A stretch of 64,000 nt of DNA, taken from NCBI GenBank assembly GCA_022834735.1, contig BQKD01000001.1, positions 1,899,659 through 1,963,658 of the forward strand, in the 5' to 3' direction. Shown here one piece after another: positions 8,727-17,834 of the stretch. The translations under genes and the position numbers were made by a program. Source of the stretch: Erysipelotrichaceae bacterium OPF54. Its GTDB lineage: Bacteria > Bacillota_I > Bacilli_A > Erysipelotrichales > Erysipelotrichaceae. The notes beneath the pieces are model-generated. The model did not search any database, was not told where the DNA came from, and saw nothing but the letters and a program-made list of their open reading frames with translations. Every line of letters starts with the position of its first letter. Within the stretch, counting starts at the first letter, position 1.

Positions 8727-9273
8727 GCTCATATTATGGATCATTGCAGTTGCTGCTCTTCTCTTTTTATTCTACCGTTATTTTGTTCCCGGGATCCCGA
8801 AACGCGCCGCCCGCTATCCTTATGCCCTGCTCCTAGGATGTCCGAGCCATGATGACGGAACCATGTCCACATCACAGATCCTTCGTTGTCAGACTGCAAT
8901 GGAGGCATGGAAGGAGCATGCCTTTAATCAATTGATCATCAGCGGTTCGAATGTAAAGAATGAGTTTACAGAAGCGCTTGTTATGAAGGAATACATCGAT
9001 GAGCGCTGCGCTATGCCGATCCTTACCGAAACCAAAGCACGCAATACGTATGAAAATCTGAAATATGCCAGGGAAATGATCGGTGATGTCCCCCTCCTTA
9101 TCATTACTTCTTCGCTGCACGCGCCAAGAGCGTGCGCGATGGCGCGTGATTTTTTCAGCACATACAGTGCCTGTACATATCCGGATCATAAGCCAAGACA
9201 TATTTCCCGGGAAATCGTTTCCCGTCTTCTCTTCATCTGGATCGAGATCAAAAAAAATCTTGGGCTGTACTGA
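8716..9273 (+). CDS. YdcF/SanA-like DUF218 membrane-anchored protein
   Basis: 185 residues with one N-terminal transmembrane helix and a DUF218 domain. Diagnostic pieces are YALLLGCPSHDDG, LIISGS, EALVMKEYI with TKARNTYENL, and LLIITSSLHAPRA. Relatives (YdcF, SanA, ElyC) are associated with envelope integrity; the reaction is not known. It overlaps tmcAL by 11 nt, suggesting translational coupling, and ends before a bidirectional terminator. Confidence 0.85.
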   Translation: MLNKLILWIIAVAALLFLFYRYFVPGIPKRAARYPYALLLGCPSHDDGTMSTSQILRCQTAMEAWKEHAFNQLIISGSNVKNEFTEALVMKEYIDERCAMPILTETKARNTYENLKYAREMIGDVPLLIITSSLHAPRACAMARDFFSTYSACTYPDHKPRHISREIVSRLLFIWIEIKKNLGLY

Positions 9274-9307
9274 TCGTTCAATCGCACCAGTTGTACACAA
9301 CAGATAT

Positions 9308-9367
9308 CAAAAAGGAGCTATTCTTCTAAAGCACACATTCAGCTTTAGAGTCAACAGCTCCTTTTTC
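9308..9367. terminator. Bidirectional terminator between the YdcF-like gene and relA
   Basis: Outer stem AAAAAGGAGCT / AGCTCCTTTTT with an inner CTAAAGC/GCTTTAG helix. The A-run on one side and T-run on the other let it work for both convergent genes. Confidence 0.8.
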
Positions 9368-9369
9368 GA

Positions 9370-11574
9370 TTACTGAATCGTACGAATGATCTCGTTGACT
9401 GAACGGACCTTCTTCAAATTGGCGATAATGACCTGCAGATGATCGGCATTTTTTACTCCGACAGTCAGTTTGGTCGTTGCGGTCAGATGATTGTCGTCCA
9501 CCGAGGAATCCACCTGTTTTAACATGGCATTCGACTGCTGAAGCATCGTGACGATATCGCTAAGCAGATAATTGCGGTCGTCCGAGTAGATGACCAGCTT
9601 GACTTCATAGATCTTTTCTTCCAGATTATCATCCCAGGCGACCGGGATCAGCCGTTTCGTCTCATGAATGATATTGGGACAGTCCTGCCGATGCACCTTG
9701 ACTCCCTGCCCTTTGGAAATATAGCCTGTGATCGGATCGCCCGGGATAGGCGAACAGCAGTTGGCAAGAGAAACCGCGATCGTATCGATTCCCGGCACCA
9801 CGACTCCGCATCCGCTCGATTTCTGGGTCCTCGGCGCGGATTTATTGATGATCTTTACGATATCTTCATCGCTTAGCGATGTGTTTCGGTTCTTGGCAAG
9901 CCGGTCTACGATCGACTGAAGAGAGATGCGCCGGTTGGCAATCGCTACATACAGATCATCGACGGTTTTGAAGGATAGCGATTGTAAAATCGATTCCATA
10001 CGCTTCTGGGAGCGAAGAGAATCGTCAAGCTCGAGCCGTTTGAATTCCTGGGCCAGATCGTGCTCTCCCTTTTTGATCAGTTCCTTGCGGTTCTGATGTT
10101 CCTGTTTCTGCAGGAAGGCGCGGATCTTGTTTCTTGCATGGCCCGATTTTACGATCTTGATCCAGTCCTTGCTCGGTCCATTGGAATTGTTGCTTGTCAG
10201 GATGTCAACGACATCGCCGGTCTTCAGCTCCGTATTGAGCGGCACGATGGCTCCGTTTACAGTAGCTCCTACGGTTTTATGGCCGACCTCGGTATGGATC
10301 CTGTACGCAAAATCGATCGGGGTCGAGCCGGGAGGCAGAGCTATGATCTTGCCTCTTGGCGACATACAGTACACGTTGGCTTCAAAAATATCTTTCTGAA
10401 GCACATTCATATACTCAAGCGGATCTTCGCTTTCTTCATCCGTCATCATTGAAAAATCACGGAACCAGGAAAGCTTGTCTTCAATCTCCTTCTGCTGGAT
10501 CTCGGCTGAAGCGCCTGGACGCTCCTTGTATTTCCAGTGCGCGGCTACACCGCGTTCAGCGACTGCATCCATTTGTTCTGTCCGGATCTGGATCTCGAAT
10601 ATATGCCCATTTTCCGGATCGACGATCGTGGTATGCAGCGATTGATACATATTGGCTTTCGGCATGGCGATATAATCCTTGAAACGGCCCGGGATCGGAC
10701 GGTATTTGGCATGGATATATCCAAGGATCTCATAGCAGTGCACTTCTGAATCGGTTACGATCCGGATCGCGAGCAGATCCAGAATTTCCTCGAACCGCTT
10801 GTTCTTGGTTTTCATTTTTTTGTAAATGCTATAGAAATGCTTTGACCGGCCGAAAATGCGGTAAGGGATCTTATAGGTTTTCAGGATCTGTTCGATATCG
10901 TGGATCATATTCTGCACTTGTTCATTGCGGTCGCTTTCGCGCTGCCGGACAAGCACCTTGATCTGTTCGTATTTTTCAGGGTACAAATATTTAAACGAAA
11001 GGTCTTCCAGTTCGTTCTTGACCTGGGAAATACCGAGGCGATGGGCGATCGGAGCGTACACAGCCAGCGTTTCCGAAGCGATCTTCTTCTGTTTTTCCGG
11101 CCGCATAAATTCAAGAGTACGCATATTGTGCAGGCGGTCGGCCAGTTTGATCAGAATAACACGGACATCCTTTGCGAGCGCTATGAAAAGCTTGCGGTGA
11201 TTGCTTGCCAGATATTCTTTTTCATCCTTGAATTTGATGGCTTTGATCTTGGTCACGGCATCGACAAGCATGGCGATTTCCTCGCCGAAATTCTCGACGA
11301 TCGTATCGTGGTCGACCCCTTCGCAGTCTTCTACTGTATCATGAAGCAGACCGGCCGCTATCGTTTTCGGACCGCAGTGCAGATCAGCCAGCGTATTGGC
11401 GACCTGGATCACATGGACTTCGTACGGTGCGCCGTTTTTGCGAAACTGCCCCTTATGATGAATATGCGCAAATTCATACGCCTTGTTGATGAGATCAAGA
11501 TTTTCCGGTCTTTTGATGTACGTTTGAACATTCGCCATGCATTCATCAAACGTAACTTCATTTTTTACCGACAT
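9370..11574 (-). CDS. relA: Bifunctional (p)ppGpp synthetase/hydrolase (Rel/SpoT family)
   Basis: A 734-residue long RSH enzyme of the stringent response. The N-terminal HD hydrolase domain is intact (HHKGQFRKNG at 39-48, LLHDTVED around 77-83). The synthetase domain follows (YSIYKKM, GRFKDYIAMPK, YQSLHTT), then TGS (MSPRGKIIALPPGSTPIDFA), a zinc-finger/helical region with the CC pair SLANCCSPIPGD, and a C-terminal ACT domain. It should both make and degrade (p)ppGpp. The start ATG follows a weak GGGGGAA. The next gene downstream in transcription lies across a terminator. apt lies immediately upstream, the usual Firmicutes recJ-apt-relA order. Confidence 0.97.
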   Translation of the reverse strand: MSVKNEVTFDECMANVQTYIKRPENLDLINKAYEFAHIHHKGQFRKNGAPYEVHVIQVANTLADLHCGPKTIAAGLLHDTVEDCEGVDHDTIVENFGEEIAMLVDAVTKIKAIKFKDEKEYLASNHRKLFIALAKDVRVILIKLADRLHNMRTLEFMRPEKQKKIASETLAVYAPIAHRLGISQVKNELEDLSFKYLYPEKYEQIKVLVRQRESDRNEQVQNMIHDIEQILKTYKIPYRIFGRSKHFYSIYKKMKTKNKRFEEILDLLAIRIVTDSEVHCYEILGYIHAKYRPIPGRFKDYIAMPKANMYQSLHTTIVDPENGHIFEIQIRTEQMDAVAERGVAAHWKYKERPGASAEIQQKEIEDKLSWFRDFSMMTDEESEDPLEYMNVLQKDIFEANVYCMSPRGKIIALPPGSTPIDFAYRIHTEVGHKTVGATVNGAIVPLNTELKTGDVVDILTSNNSNGPSKDWIKIVKSGHARNKIRAFLQKQEHQNRKELIKKGEHDLAQEFKRLELDDSLRSQKRMESILQSLSFKTVDDLYVAIANRRISLQSIVDRLAKNRNTSLSDEDIVKIINKSAPRTQKSSGCGVVVPGIDTIAVSLANCCSPIPGDPITGYISKGQGVKVHRQDCPNIIHETKRLIPVAWDDNLEEKIYEVKLVIYSDDRNYLLSDIVTMLQQSNAMLKQVDSSVDDNHLTATTKLTVGVKNADHLQVIIANLKKVRSVNEIIRTIQ

Positions 11575-11597
11575 CCAATTCCCCCTTTCGCCGTGGT

Positions 11598-12119
11598 TTA
11601 TTCTCCTTCGTAGTGTGTTAAAGATAAAACAGGAATGTCGCCGAAACGCTCTCTTCCTTTCAGATCGTCAAGCTCGATCACAAAAGCGATGCCAGCCACC
11701 TCGGCTTTTCTCGATTCGACCAGCTTAACGATCGCTTCGACCGTTCCTCCGGTCGCAAGCAGATCATCAACGATCAGTACGCGGTCGCCTTCCTTGATCG
11801 CGTCAACATGGATCTGAAGTTCATCCGTTCCGTATTCGAGATCGTATTTTACGCTGATCGTTTCGCGCGGCAGCTTGCCTGGTTTTCTGACTGGCGCAAA
11901 CCCGATATTGGCTTCCATTGCTGCCGGGATCCCGAAAAAGAATCCTCTGGCTTCCGGTGCAATGATCAGATTCGCTTTTGTCGTTTCCGCAAACTTTGCG
12001 ATCTCCTTTGTTACATAATGCATGGCTTCCGGGCTCTCCAGGATTGGAGTGATATCGCGGAACATGATTCCTTTTTTTGGAAAATCCGGAATAGATTCGA
12101 TATAGTCTTTTATATTCAT
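11598..12119 (-). CDS. apt: Adenine phosphoribosyltransferase
   Basis: A 173-residue salvage enzyme converting adenine and PRPP to AMP. The sequence shows IPDFPKKGIMFRDITPIL at the start, the flap APEARGFFFG, and the PRPP loop VLIVDDLLATGGT. It sits in the recJ-apt-relA cluster, 23 nt before relA, which links purine salvage and ppGpp metabolism in many Firmicutes. Length is normal. Confidence 0.97.
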   Translation of the reverse strand: MNIKDYIESIPDFPKKGIMFRDITPILESPEAMHYVTKEIAKFAETTKANLIIAPEARGFFFGIPAAMEANIGFAPVRKPGKLPRETISVKYDLEYGTDELQIHVDAIKEGDRVLIVDDLLATGGTVEAIVKLVESRKAEVAGIAFVIELDDLKGRERFGDIPVLSLTHYEGE

Positions 12120-12154
12120 TGATTTTGTCCTCTTTCTGCAATACTTAAATTATC

Positions 12155-14338
12155 TTATTGATAAGTGATTTTTTCAATCATAAAATTCGCCTGTTTGCGC
12201 CCGCGGTACTCGCTTACCTGCAGTTCGCCCTCAAAGCTCTGGATCCTGTTTACACTTTTCTGGATCTCATCCCCCGGCTGATTGAACCGCATACAGCATG
12301 CTCCGCTGCTCAAAGTGTAGCGGCGATGTCTGGCATTCTGAAAATCATACAGATTTTTGATCGACGGATTTTCCAGGATCATGACCGGCATTTCAAAACC
12401 TGGTCCGAACGGACGCAGGATATCAAGGCTTTCGATTGCCGCCACATTGATGTCGCTTTCGTCGATCAGCAGTTCGTGGTCTGGCTCAGCCTCCCTCCAT
12501 TCATACGTATTCGCCCTCGTTTCCACATATCGTTCGAAGGAAGCATAATCTGCCAGATCGATCGAGAAACCGGCTACCTGGGTATGTCCTCCGATCGCTG
12601 AAAACGAAGGAAAATCCTTCAGAAATTCCAGACAGTCGAATCCTTTCGGCGCTCTCATGCTCATTTTGTAGCCATTGACGTTTTTTGCCGCCACGATCGT
12701 CGGTCTGTTCGTCTCATTGCATATCTTTCCTGCCACGAGACCGATGATCCCTTCGTGAAATCCTGGCGACATGATCAGATGGACCGCTTTTCGGCGATCA
12801 AGCATCCGCAGAGCCTGATCGCTCATCTGAGCAGAAATCACTTTTCTGCGCTCATTGATCTGCTCGATCTGTCCGGCCAGCTTTATAATTTCATCTCTAT
12901 CTTCCGAAAGCATGTACCGCACCACATTGTTCGCATTGGCCATGTTCGACAGCCTCCCGATCGAATTGATCTTGGGAACGACCTGAAAGGCGATGGTCGT
13001 TTCTGTTACATGCTGATCCTTGATAAAGCCGGAAAGATGAATTTCCTTTTTCTCGTTCAGCAGCCTGATCCCATGCTGAATGATGCATCTTGTCTGTTTC
13101 GTGACAGGCATCACATCGCCAATCGAAGCGACAGCCGCCATCATCAGGTGGTAGTCGCTGGCGACGCCAAGGACACGCATGCATTCATACGCTACGCCTG
13201 CGCCGCAGAGTCCTGAAAATTCGTCCTCGAGCAGCGACGGGTGAACAAGAATATCGCAGTTGACGTCCTCTTCGATGACATGATGATCCGTTACGATGGT
13301 CGTCATGCCTAGTGTCTGTGCCAGCTCGAGGGCTTCTTTTGCTTTCACGCCATTATCGACCGTCACGATCGTTCTATATCCTTTTTCATAAGCGAGCTGT
13401 ACGGTATGCGGCTGAAGACCGTATCCTTCCTTTATACGATCAGGGATATAAAATCCTGTTTCTATGCCGTATGCCTGCAATCCGCCTACCATGATCGATG
13501 TTGCCATAATTCCGTATAGCGATAGGTAAGGCTTTGATCATTCTCCGCCTTTTCCCCCGCTCCGCACCGTGCATGCGGCTTTCACCGCACACGGCGCTCC
13601 ATCAGGCTTGCGCCTGACTAATGCCCGTCCCTCTTCAGATCTTTCGATCTGCTTCACCGGTACCATGACATCGCTCTCACTGGATCAAATGGATTTATAG
13701 ATCAGCTCTTTTATGTCCAGCCGTACCATTGCCTGCTGAGGCCGTACGTATCCAGCTTTCCACGTTCCGTATCGCTTATCCTTTCATGCTGTCCTTAGAT
13801 GCCTGCCAGGGCCGGAACACCTGCCGGCACAATGCTGCCGCAAGGTGTTTCATAACTGCGCTTTTACTAAACCTCATGTCCCGGTTCCTTTTGTTCGCAG
13901 GTTCGTCAGATCATATCATTCTCATCATAGACAGTTTATGGACGACCGGCATATCCGCATCATGCATCGTGCCGTCTTCACCGGGCTTCCCACCTCTGAC
14001 TTCCAGCAAAAGTCAGACGCAGGCCGGAGTATTATCGAGAAAGCTTCCGGGGGCTGCCCCGTCATTTCTTTCGTTCAGCGATACAGTTCTTCAGCCTGAC
14101 GGCTGCGTCCAGGTTTTTATCTCTCCCGGAAACGTGTCGCACCACAGTCGTAATCGCCGGCAACAAAAACCTTGCCGCCGGTTTGTTTGACATCATCGAT
14201 CGCATCCTTAAATGCTTCCATTTCCGGATTTTTTCCTGGTGGAAACAGCGGCGCATGGATGAGCCACTGCTCCTGTTTTGCCGGATCCGGTTCCAGCGTT
14301 TCTAAAATGGCTTTTGCCAAAGGTGTCAAACTTTCCAT
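12155..14338 (-). CDS. recJ: Single-strand-specific exonuclease RecJ, split by a group II intron
   Basis: A DHH-family 5'-3' ssDNA exonuclease of recombination and mismatch repair. Exon 1 (14338-14143) encodes 65 residues plus one base, ending in VFVAGDYDC. Exon 2 (13515-12155) encodes 452 residues. Joining them exactly at the predicted intron ends gives GDYDCDGIMATSIM, the complete DHH motif I, and a protein of about 518 residues. Exon 2 carries VTVDNG, VTDHHV (DHH motif) and the DHHA1 part with GGHTQVAGFS. Without splicing, exon 1 runs into a stop 8 codons inside the intron. Exon 2 has an in-frame ATG (13507), but a protein from it would lack motif I. There is no SD before the ATG; TATAAT lies 7 nt upstream (leaderless pattern). 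The alternative is a non-functional split gene if the intron cannot splice. Confidence 0.9.
13516..14142 (-). mobile_element. ORF-less group II intron inserted in recJ
   Basis: The 627-nt element starts with the group II 5' end GTGCGAC (14142 downwards) and ends in AT (13516). Near the 3' end is a domain V hairpin (about 13568-13602) with an AGC triad strand, the helix GTGCGGT / GCCGCATGCAC and a GAAA loop. A domain VI-like AAGGC/GCCTT stem follows, then the terminal ACCTAT segment. Domain IV appears reduced to a small GCAA-capped hairpin (TCAGGC/GCCTGA, 13600-13620), so there is no room for a maturase. CGCAGT at 13860-13855 can pair with the last six exon bases ACTGTG as EBS1-IBS1. The intron lies in coding orientation, and its exact removal restores recJ. 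It probably needs a maturase in trans. Confidence 0.92.
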
Positions 14339-14345
14339 AGTGTCA

Positions 14346-14351
14346 ATTATA
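14346..14351 (-). promoter_or_regulatory. -10 box of recJ, 7 nt from the ATG
   Basis: TATAAT on the minus strand ends 7 nt before the recJ ATG and no SD is present. No good -35 hexamer is visible at 16-18 nt. It fits a leaderless transcript starting at or next to the ATG. Confidence 0.55.
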
Positions 14352-14361
14352 CTTCAAACAT

Positions 14362-14390
14362 AAAAAAAGGAAACAGAATTTCTGTTTCCC
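14362..14390 (-). terminator. Intrinsic terminator after ruvB
   Basis: Minus-strand stem GGAAACAGAA / TTCTGTTTCC with a minimal loop and a run of seven T. It separates ruvAB from recJ. Confidence 0.85.
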
Positions 14391-14393
14391 GAA

Positions 14394-15395
14394 TTATTTT
14401 TCTTCCATAGCCAGCCCGAAATGACGGTAGGCTTTCTCCGTAGCGATCCGTCCTTTCGGCGTCCTGTTGATAAATCCGATCTGGAGAAGATACGGTTCGT
14501 ACATATCCTCGATCGTCACGGGATCTTCGCCGATGCTCGAAGCCAGCGCCTCGAGACCGACCGGTCCCCCTTTGAAACGCTCAATGATACCTAACAGATA
14601 TTTGTGATCGACCGCATCCAGACCAAGATGATCGACATTGAGCCGGTCCAGGGCATCTCTGGCTACATCCAGAGAAATGACACCTTCATTATATACCTGC
14701 GCAAAATCCCGTACGCGCCGGAAAAGCCTGTTCGCGATCCGGGGCGTCCCGCGCGAACGGCGCGCGATCTCGAGCATCGCTTCCTCCTCGGTCGGTGTGT
14801 GCATGACCCTGGAAGTCCTGGCTACGATCCGCTTCAGATCAGGCAGCTCGTAATATTCCAGCTGATCCACGATCCCGAAACGATCCCGCAGCGGAGCGCT
14901 CAGGTCCCCCGCCCTTGTCGTAGCTCCTACCAGCGTAAAAGGAGGCAGGGACAGCCTTATGCTGTGCACGGATCCGGTATCCTTGCCCACCACAATATCG
15001 AGACAGTAGTCCTCCATCGCTGGATAAAGCACCTCCTCGACTTGTTTAGGCAGTCTGTGAATTTCATCGATGAACAGGACATCTCCCGGCTCAAGAGTAG
15101 ACAGCACCGCCGCAAGATCACCGCTTTTTTCGATCGAAGGTCCGCTGGCCGTCTTGAGATTTCCGCCCATTTCATGTGCAAGAATATATGCCAGCGTCGT
15201 TTTCCCGAGTCCCGGAGGTCCGTACAGGAGAACATGATCCAGCGCTTCGCTGCGCGCTCTTGCGGCATGAATGAACACCTTCAGGTTTTCCTTGAGCTTG
15301 TTCTGCCCGATATATTCATCCAGAGAAGCAGGCCGCAGCGTGATCTCGAAAAGATCGCCGCTCTGCTCCTGAGGATCCATCGTCCTTTCTTCCAT
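14394..15395 (-). CDS. ruvB: Holliday junction branch migration ATPase RuvB
   Basis: 333 residues, a hexameric AAA+ motor that drives Holliday junction migration with RuvA. Visible are the N-terminal [11 protein letters not shown], Walker A GPPGLGKT (59-66), Walker B with [27 protein letters not shown] (sensor I and arginine finger region), and a C-terminal winged helix ending [20 protein letters not shown] second in-frame ATG (MDPQEQ) five codons on is also possible. It lies 3 nt after ruvA and is followed by a terminator, so ruvAB is a two-gene operon. Confidence 0.97.
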   Translation of the reverse strand: MEERTMDPQEQSGDLFEITLRPASLDEYIGQNKLKENLKVFIHAARARSEALDHVLLYGPPGLGKTTLAYILAHEMGGNLKTASGPSIEKSGDLAAVLSTLEPGDVLFIDEIHRLPKQVEEVLYPAMEDYCLDIVVGKDTGSVHSIRLSLPPFTLVGATTRAGDLSAPLRDRFGIVDQLEYYELPDLKRIVARTSRVMHTPTEEEAMLEIARRSRGTPRIANRLFRRVRDFAQVYNEGVISLDVARDALDRLNVDHLGLDAVDHKYLLGIIERFKGGPVGLEALASSIGEDPVTIEDMYEPYLLQIGFINRTPKGRIATEKAYRHFGLAMEEK

Positions 15396-15398
15396 TTT

Positions 15399-15980
15399 TT
15401 ATCGTTCCTTTCGTTGTGCCATGAGCATCAGCGCATGACGAAGCATCGTGTCGACACCGTCATACTCTTTTTCCTGAAGCTCTTTTTTTATGGATTGTAT
15501 CGTTTTCGGATTATATCCGAGCGCTTCGAGCGCTTCCTTTGTCTGCTGCCATACCGGATCGGTCTCCACCTCTTCAGGCTGCATATAGGAAACGAGCTTT
15601 CCCTGCAGATCAAGCACGATCTGGCTTGCGCTTTTCGGTCCGATCCCCGGCATGCTCTTGAGCAGTTTGACATTGCCTTCCTGCACGGCCTGCGCAATTT
15701 CTTTGCCTGGTGTCCTGGCCAGCATGGCCATCGCGGTTTTTGCTCCGATTCCTTTGACGTTCAGCAGTTTGATAAAGATCTCATAGTCGATTTCCTCATC
15801 AAAACCAAACAGGATCTGAGAATCCTCCCGGATCTGATGATACGTATATAAAAAAACGAGCCTGCCGCTTTTGTATTTGTAAGGATCGCTCACAAACACT
15901 TCGTAACCGATCCCTGCCACATCGATCACCAGCGAAGACGGACGGATGATCCGCACAGTCCCTTCAACATATGCAATCAT
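15399..15980 (-). CDS. ruvA: Holliday junction-binding protein RuvA
   Basis: 193 residues forming the tetramer that binds Holliday junctions and loads RuvB. The OB-fold N-terminus (MIAYVEGTVRIIRPSSLVIDVAGIGYEV) is followed by two helix-hairpin-helix motifs (LLNVKGIGAKTAMAML and LLKSMPGIGPKSASQIVLDL). A flexible linker and the C-terminal RuvB-binding domain with EALEALGYNPK complete it. Family length is normal and ruvB follows directly. Confidence 0.97.
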   Translation of the reverse strand: MIAYVEGTVRIIRPSSLVIDVAGIGYEVFVSDPYKYKSGRLVFLYTYHQIREDSQILFGFDEEIDYEIFIKLLNVKGIGAKTAMAMLARTPGKEIAQAVQEGNVKLLKSMPGIGPKSASQIVLDLQGKLVSYMQPEEVETDPVWQQTKEALEALGYNPKTIQSIKKELQEKEYDGVDTMLRHALMLMAQRKER

Positions 15981-16030
15981 AATATTACTCCTTTATCTCT
16001 TTTTATTATACAAAATATTCTGAATAACAC

Positions 16031-16061
16031 AAAAAAAATCTATGAAAATCACAGATTTTTC
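16031..16061 (-). terminator. Intrinsic terminator overlapping the exonuclease III stop codon
   Basis: Minus-strand AAATCTGTG / CATAGATTT stem (one G.U) with an ATTTT loop and eight T. The 5' arm includes the TGA stop. Confidence 0.75.
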
Positions 16062-16798
16062 ATTGTAAGCAGAACCGGACAATGATCGCTTCCCTGCACC
16101 TGGTCCAGGATCTGGACATCCTCGATCCGGCTTTTGAGCGAAGGAGACACAAGCCAGTAATCAATTCGCCAGCCTTTTCCCTGCTCTCTTCCCCGTTCCA
16201 CATAAGACCACCACGTATAGGTTTGATCTGCCGGATGAATAACACGGTAAGCATCCACGAGACGGGAAAGCAGGTTTTTGCGGAACCCTTTGCGTTCTTC
16301 ATTGGTGAAGCCGGTAGCGCCAGCCAGCGCGAGCGGATCATAGATATCGATATTCTGATTGGCGACATTAAAATCTCCGCAAAGCAGGACCGGCTTATCA
16401 AGAGAAGCAATATAACGGCCGAAAGCCTTGTCCCACTCCATCCTGTAATCGAGCCGTTTGAGTCCTTCGCCTGAATTCGGCGTATACACATCGACTACAT
16501 AAAACCGGTCATATTCCAGTGTCAGGACTCGCCCCTCCTTGTCGTGTTCGGGCATGTTGATTCCGTACGTTACCTTTTCCGGTTCGGTTTTTGTCATGAT
16601 CAGCGTTCCGCTGTATCCTTTTTTCTCGGCACAATTCATATATACATAGGGATAAAGCCCTTCTACATCGATCTGGTCGGGCTGTGCCTTTGTTTCCTGC
16701 AGACATACGAAATCTGCATCGATCTGACGGATCCTTTCATTAAATCCTTTTTTCTGAACGGCACGGATACCGTTCACGTTCCATGTTAATAGTTTCAT
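16049..16798 (-). CDS. exoA: Exodeoxyribonuclease III / AP endonuclease
   Basis: A 249-residue EEP-family Mg-dependent enzyme that cuts at abasic sites and degrades 3' ends in base-excision repair. It has LLTWNVNGIRA at the start, CLQETKA (catalytic Glu), the DVYTPN segment, LLCGDFNVA, and the terminal GSDHCPVLL with the Asp-His pair. I chose the ATG at 16798, preceded by TCAGGTG at 5-6 nt, over the GTG three codons upstream, which would lie inside that SD. It is a single-gene unit ending in a terminator. Confidence 0.95.
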   Translation of the reverse strand: MKLLTWNVNGIRAVQKKGFNERIRQIDADFVCLQETKAQPDQIDVEGLYPYVYMNCAEKKGYSGTLIMTKTEPEKVTYGINMPEHDKEGRVLTLEYDRFYVVDVYTPNSGEGLKRLDYRMEWDKAFGRYIASLDKPVLLCGDFNVANQNIDIYDPLALAGATGFTNEERKGFRKNLLSRLVDAYRVIHPADQTYTWWSYVERGREQGKGWRIDYWLVSPSLKSRIEDVQILDQVQGSDHCPVLLTMKNL

Positions 16799-16892
16799 TG
16801 TTTTCACCTGATTCTCTTTATAGAGTAAAGGATTGAGCGGACGAATGCAATCGTTTCAACAAAGGAATCAGTCGGGATTTCCCTTTTCTTTT

Positions 16893-17750
16893 TTATCCGA
16901 AAATTTCCGGTTTGCGGGCCAGTGGCTTGAACCCGAGCCCGTGCACTTCAGACACTTTCGAAATAATAACGAACGCATTCGGATCCACATCGTAGATCTC
17001 TTTCTGGACTGCATACAGTTCTCTTCGCTCTACCAGCGCGCACACCGCTTTCTTTTCTTTTTGTTCATAGCCGCCTTCGATCAGGAACAGCGTCGCCCCC
17101 TTGTCGAGAACATGAATGAACAGTTCGCGGATCTTTTCTGTTTCATTGCTCATGATCATGAGCTGGAATGCAGCGCGGCCGGACGTCATGACCTGATTCA
17201 TAATAAAATAGGTTACAAAAACGAGCGTCAGGCCGCAGATGATCTGTTCCGAGCCCGAATACGTGATCTGGTACGCGAGAATAAACAGATCCATGATATT
17301 CATCGTGACCGATACATTCCAGCCAAGCTTTCGCTGCAAAATGATCGGCGGAATATCGAGCCCTCCGGTACTGGCGCCGGACTGGATCACCAGGCCCAGG
17401 CCGCAGCCCATGAGCACACCGGCCATGATGGCGGCAATGAGCGGATCGCTGACCAGATGAGCGGTCTCCAGAAAGCCGGTTGCGGAAATAAAGAGCGGAT
17501 ATATGATCGTAGAGATCAAAGTTGTCAGCGCAAACTTCTTTCCCAGAAATGCAAAACCGATCAAAAACATTACTACATTCAATCCTGTCACGATCAGTGA
17601 ATAAGGAATATCGATAAAATGCATGATGATCAGCGCAAAACCGGTCGATCCTCCGGCAATAAACTGAGAAGGCACGATCAGCATGTTGACAGCCACAGCC
17701 ATTAAAAGGTTTCCTAATAAAATACGTACGATCATCTGGATATTTTTCAT
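16893..17750 (-). CDS. YitT-family membrane protein (DUF161 + DUF2179)
   Basis: A 285-residue predicted transporter-like protein. About five to six hydrophobic helices fill the first ~180 residues, including NLLMAVAVNMLIVPSQFIAGG and the glycine-rich GASTGGLDIPP. A soluble C-terminal DUF2179 domain follows (KGATLFLIEGGYEQKEKKAV). The substrate is unknown for the family. It is divergent from a Crp/Fnr-type regulator with a shared operator, so it is probably that regulator's target. The SD is GGAAAGGATT. Confidence 0.88.
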   Translation of the reverse strand: MKNIQMIVRILLGNLLMAVAVNMLIVPSQFIAGGSTGFALIIMHFIDIPYSLIVTGLNVVMFLIGFAFLGKKFALTTLISTIIYPLFISATGFLETAHLVSDPLIAAIMAGVLMGCGLGLVIQSGASTGGLDIPPIILQRKLGWNVSVTMNIMDLFILAYQITYSGSEQIICGLTLVFVTYFIMNQVMTSGRAAFQLMIMSNETEKIRELFIHVLDKGATLFLIEGGYEQKEKKAVCALVERRELYAVQKEIYDVDPNAFVIISKVSEVHGLGFKPLARKPEIFG

Positions 17751-17798
17751 AATCCTTTCCTCCCTGCATCGTTTATTATAAATATTTTAAAAAAAATA

Positions 17799-17818
17799 AT
17801 TGTAGTACAGACTACAAT
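17799..17818. promoter_or_regulatory. Inverted-repeat operator between the YitT and Crp/Fnr genes
   Basis: ATTGTAGT-ACAG-ACTACAAT is a perfect 8-bp inverted repeat with a 4-bp centre, the geometry expected for a Crp/Fnr dimer. It overlaps a possible -35 of the regulator (TTGTAG at 17800-17805, 17 nt, TTCAAT at 17823-17828). It also overlaps a possible -35 of the minus-strand YitT gene (TACAAT, 18 nt before TATAAT). Confidence 0.75.
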
Positions 17819-17834
17819 CTGATTCAATTTAAGT

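Noticed and set aside
12155-13507. Reading recJ as a separate short gene starting at ATG 13507
   Set aside because: It would lack the DYDxDG motif; joining at the intron ends restores an uninterrupted RecJ.
13729-14190. Open frames on the plus strand inside the recJ gap (for example 13729-14190 and 13845-14099)
   Set aside because: They have no family resemblance or SD and lie antisense to structured group II intron RNA.
12155-14338. recJ as a simple pseudogene
   Set aside because: The two exons are in register across precise group II intron ends with no other lesion, so splicing is the better explanation, though not proven.
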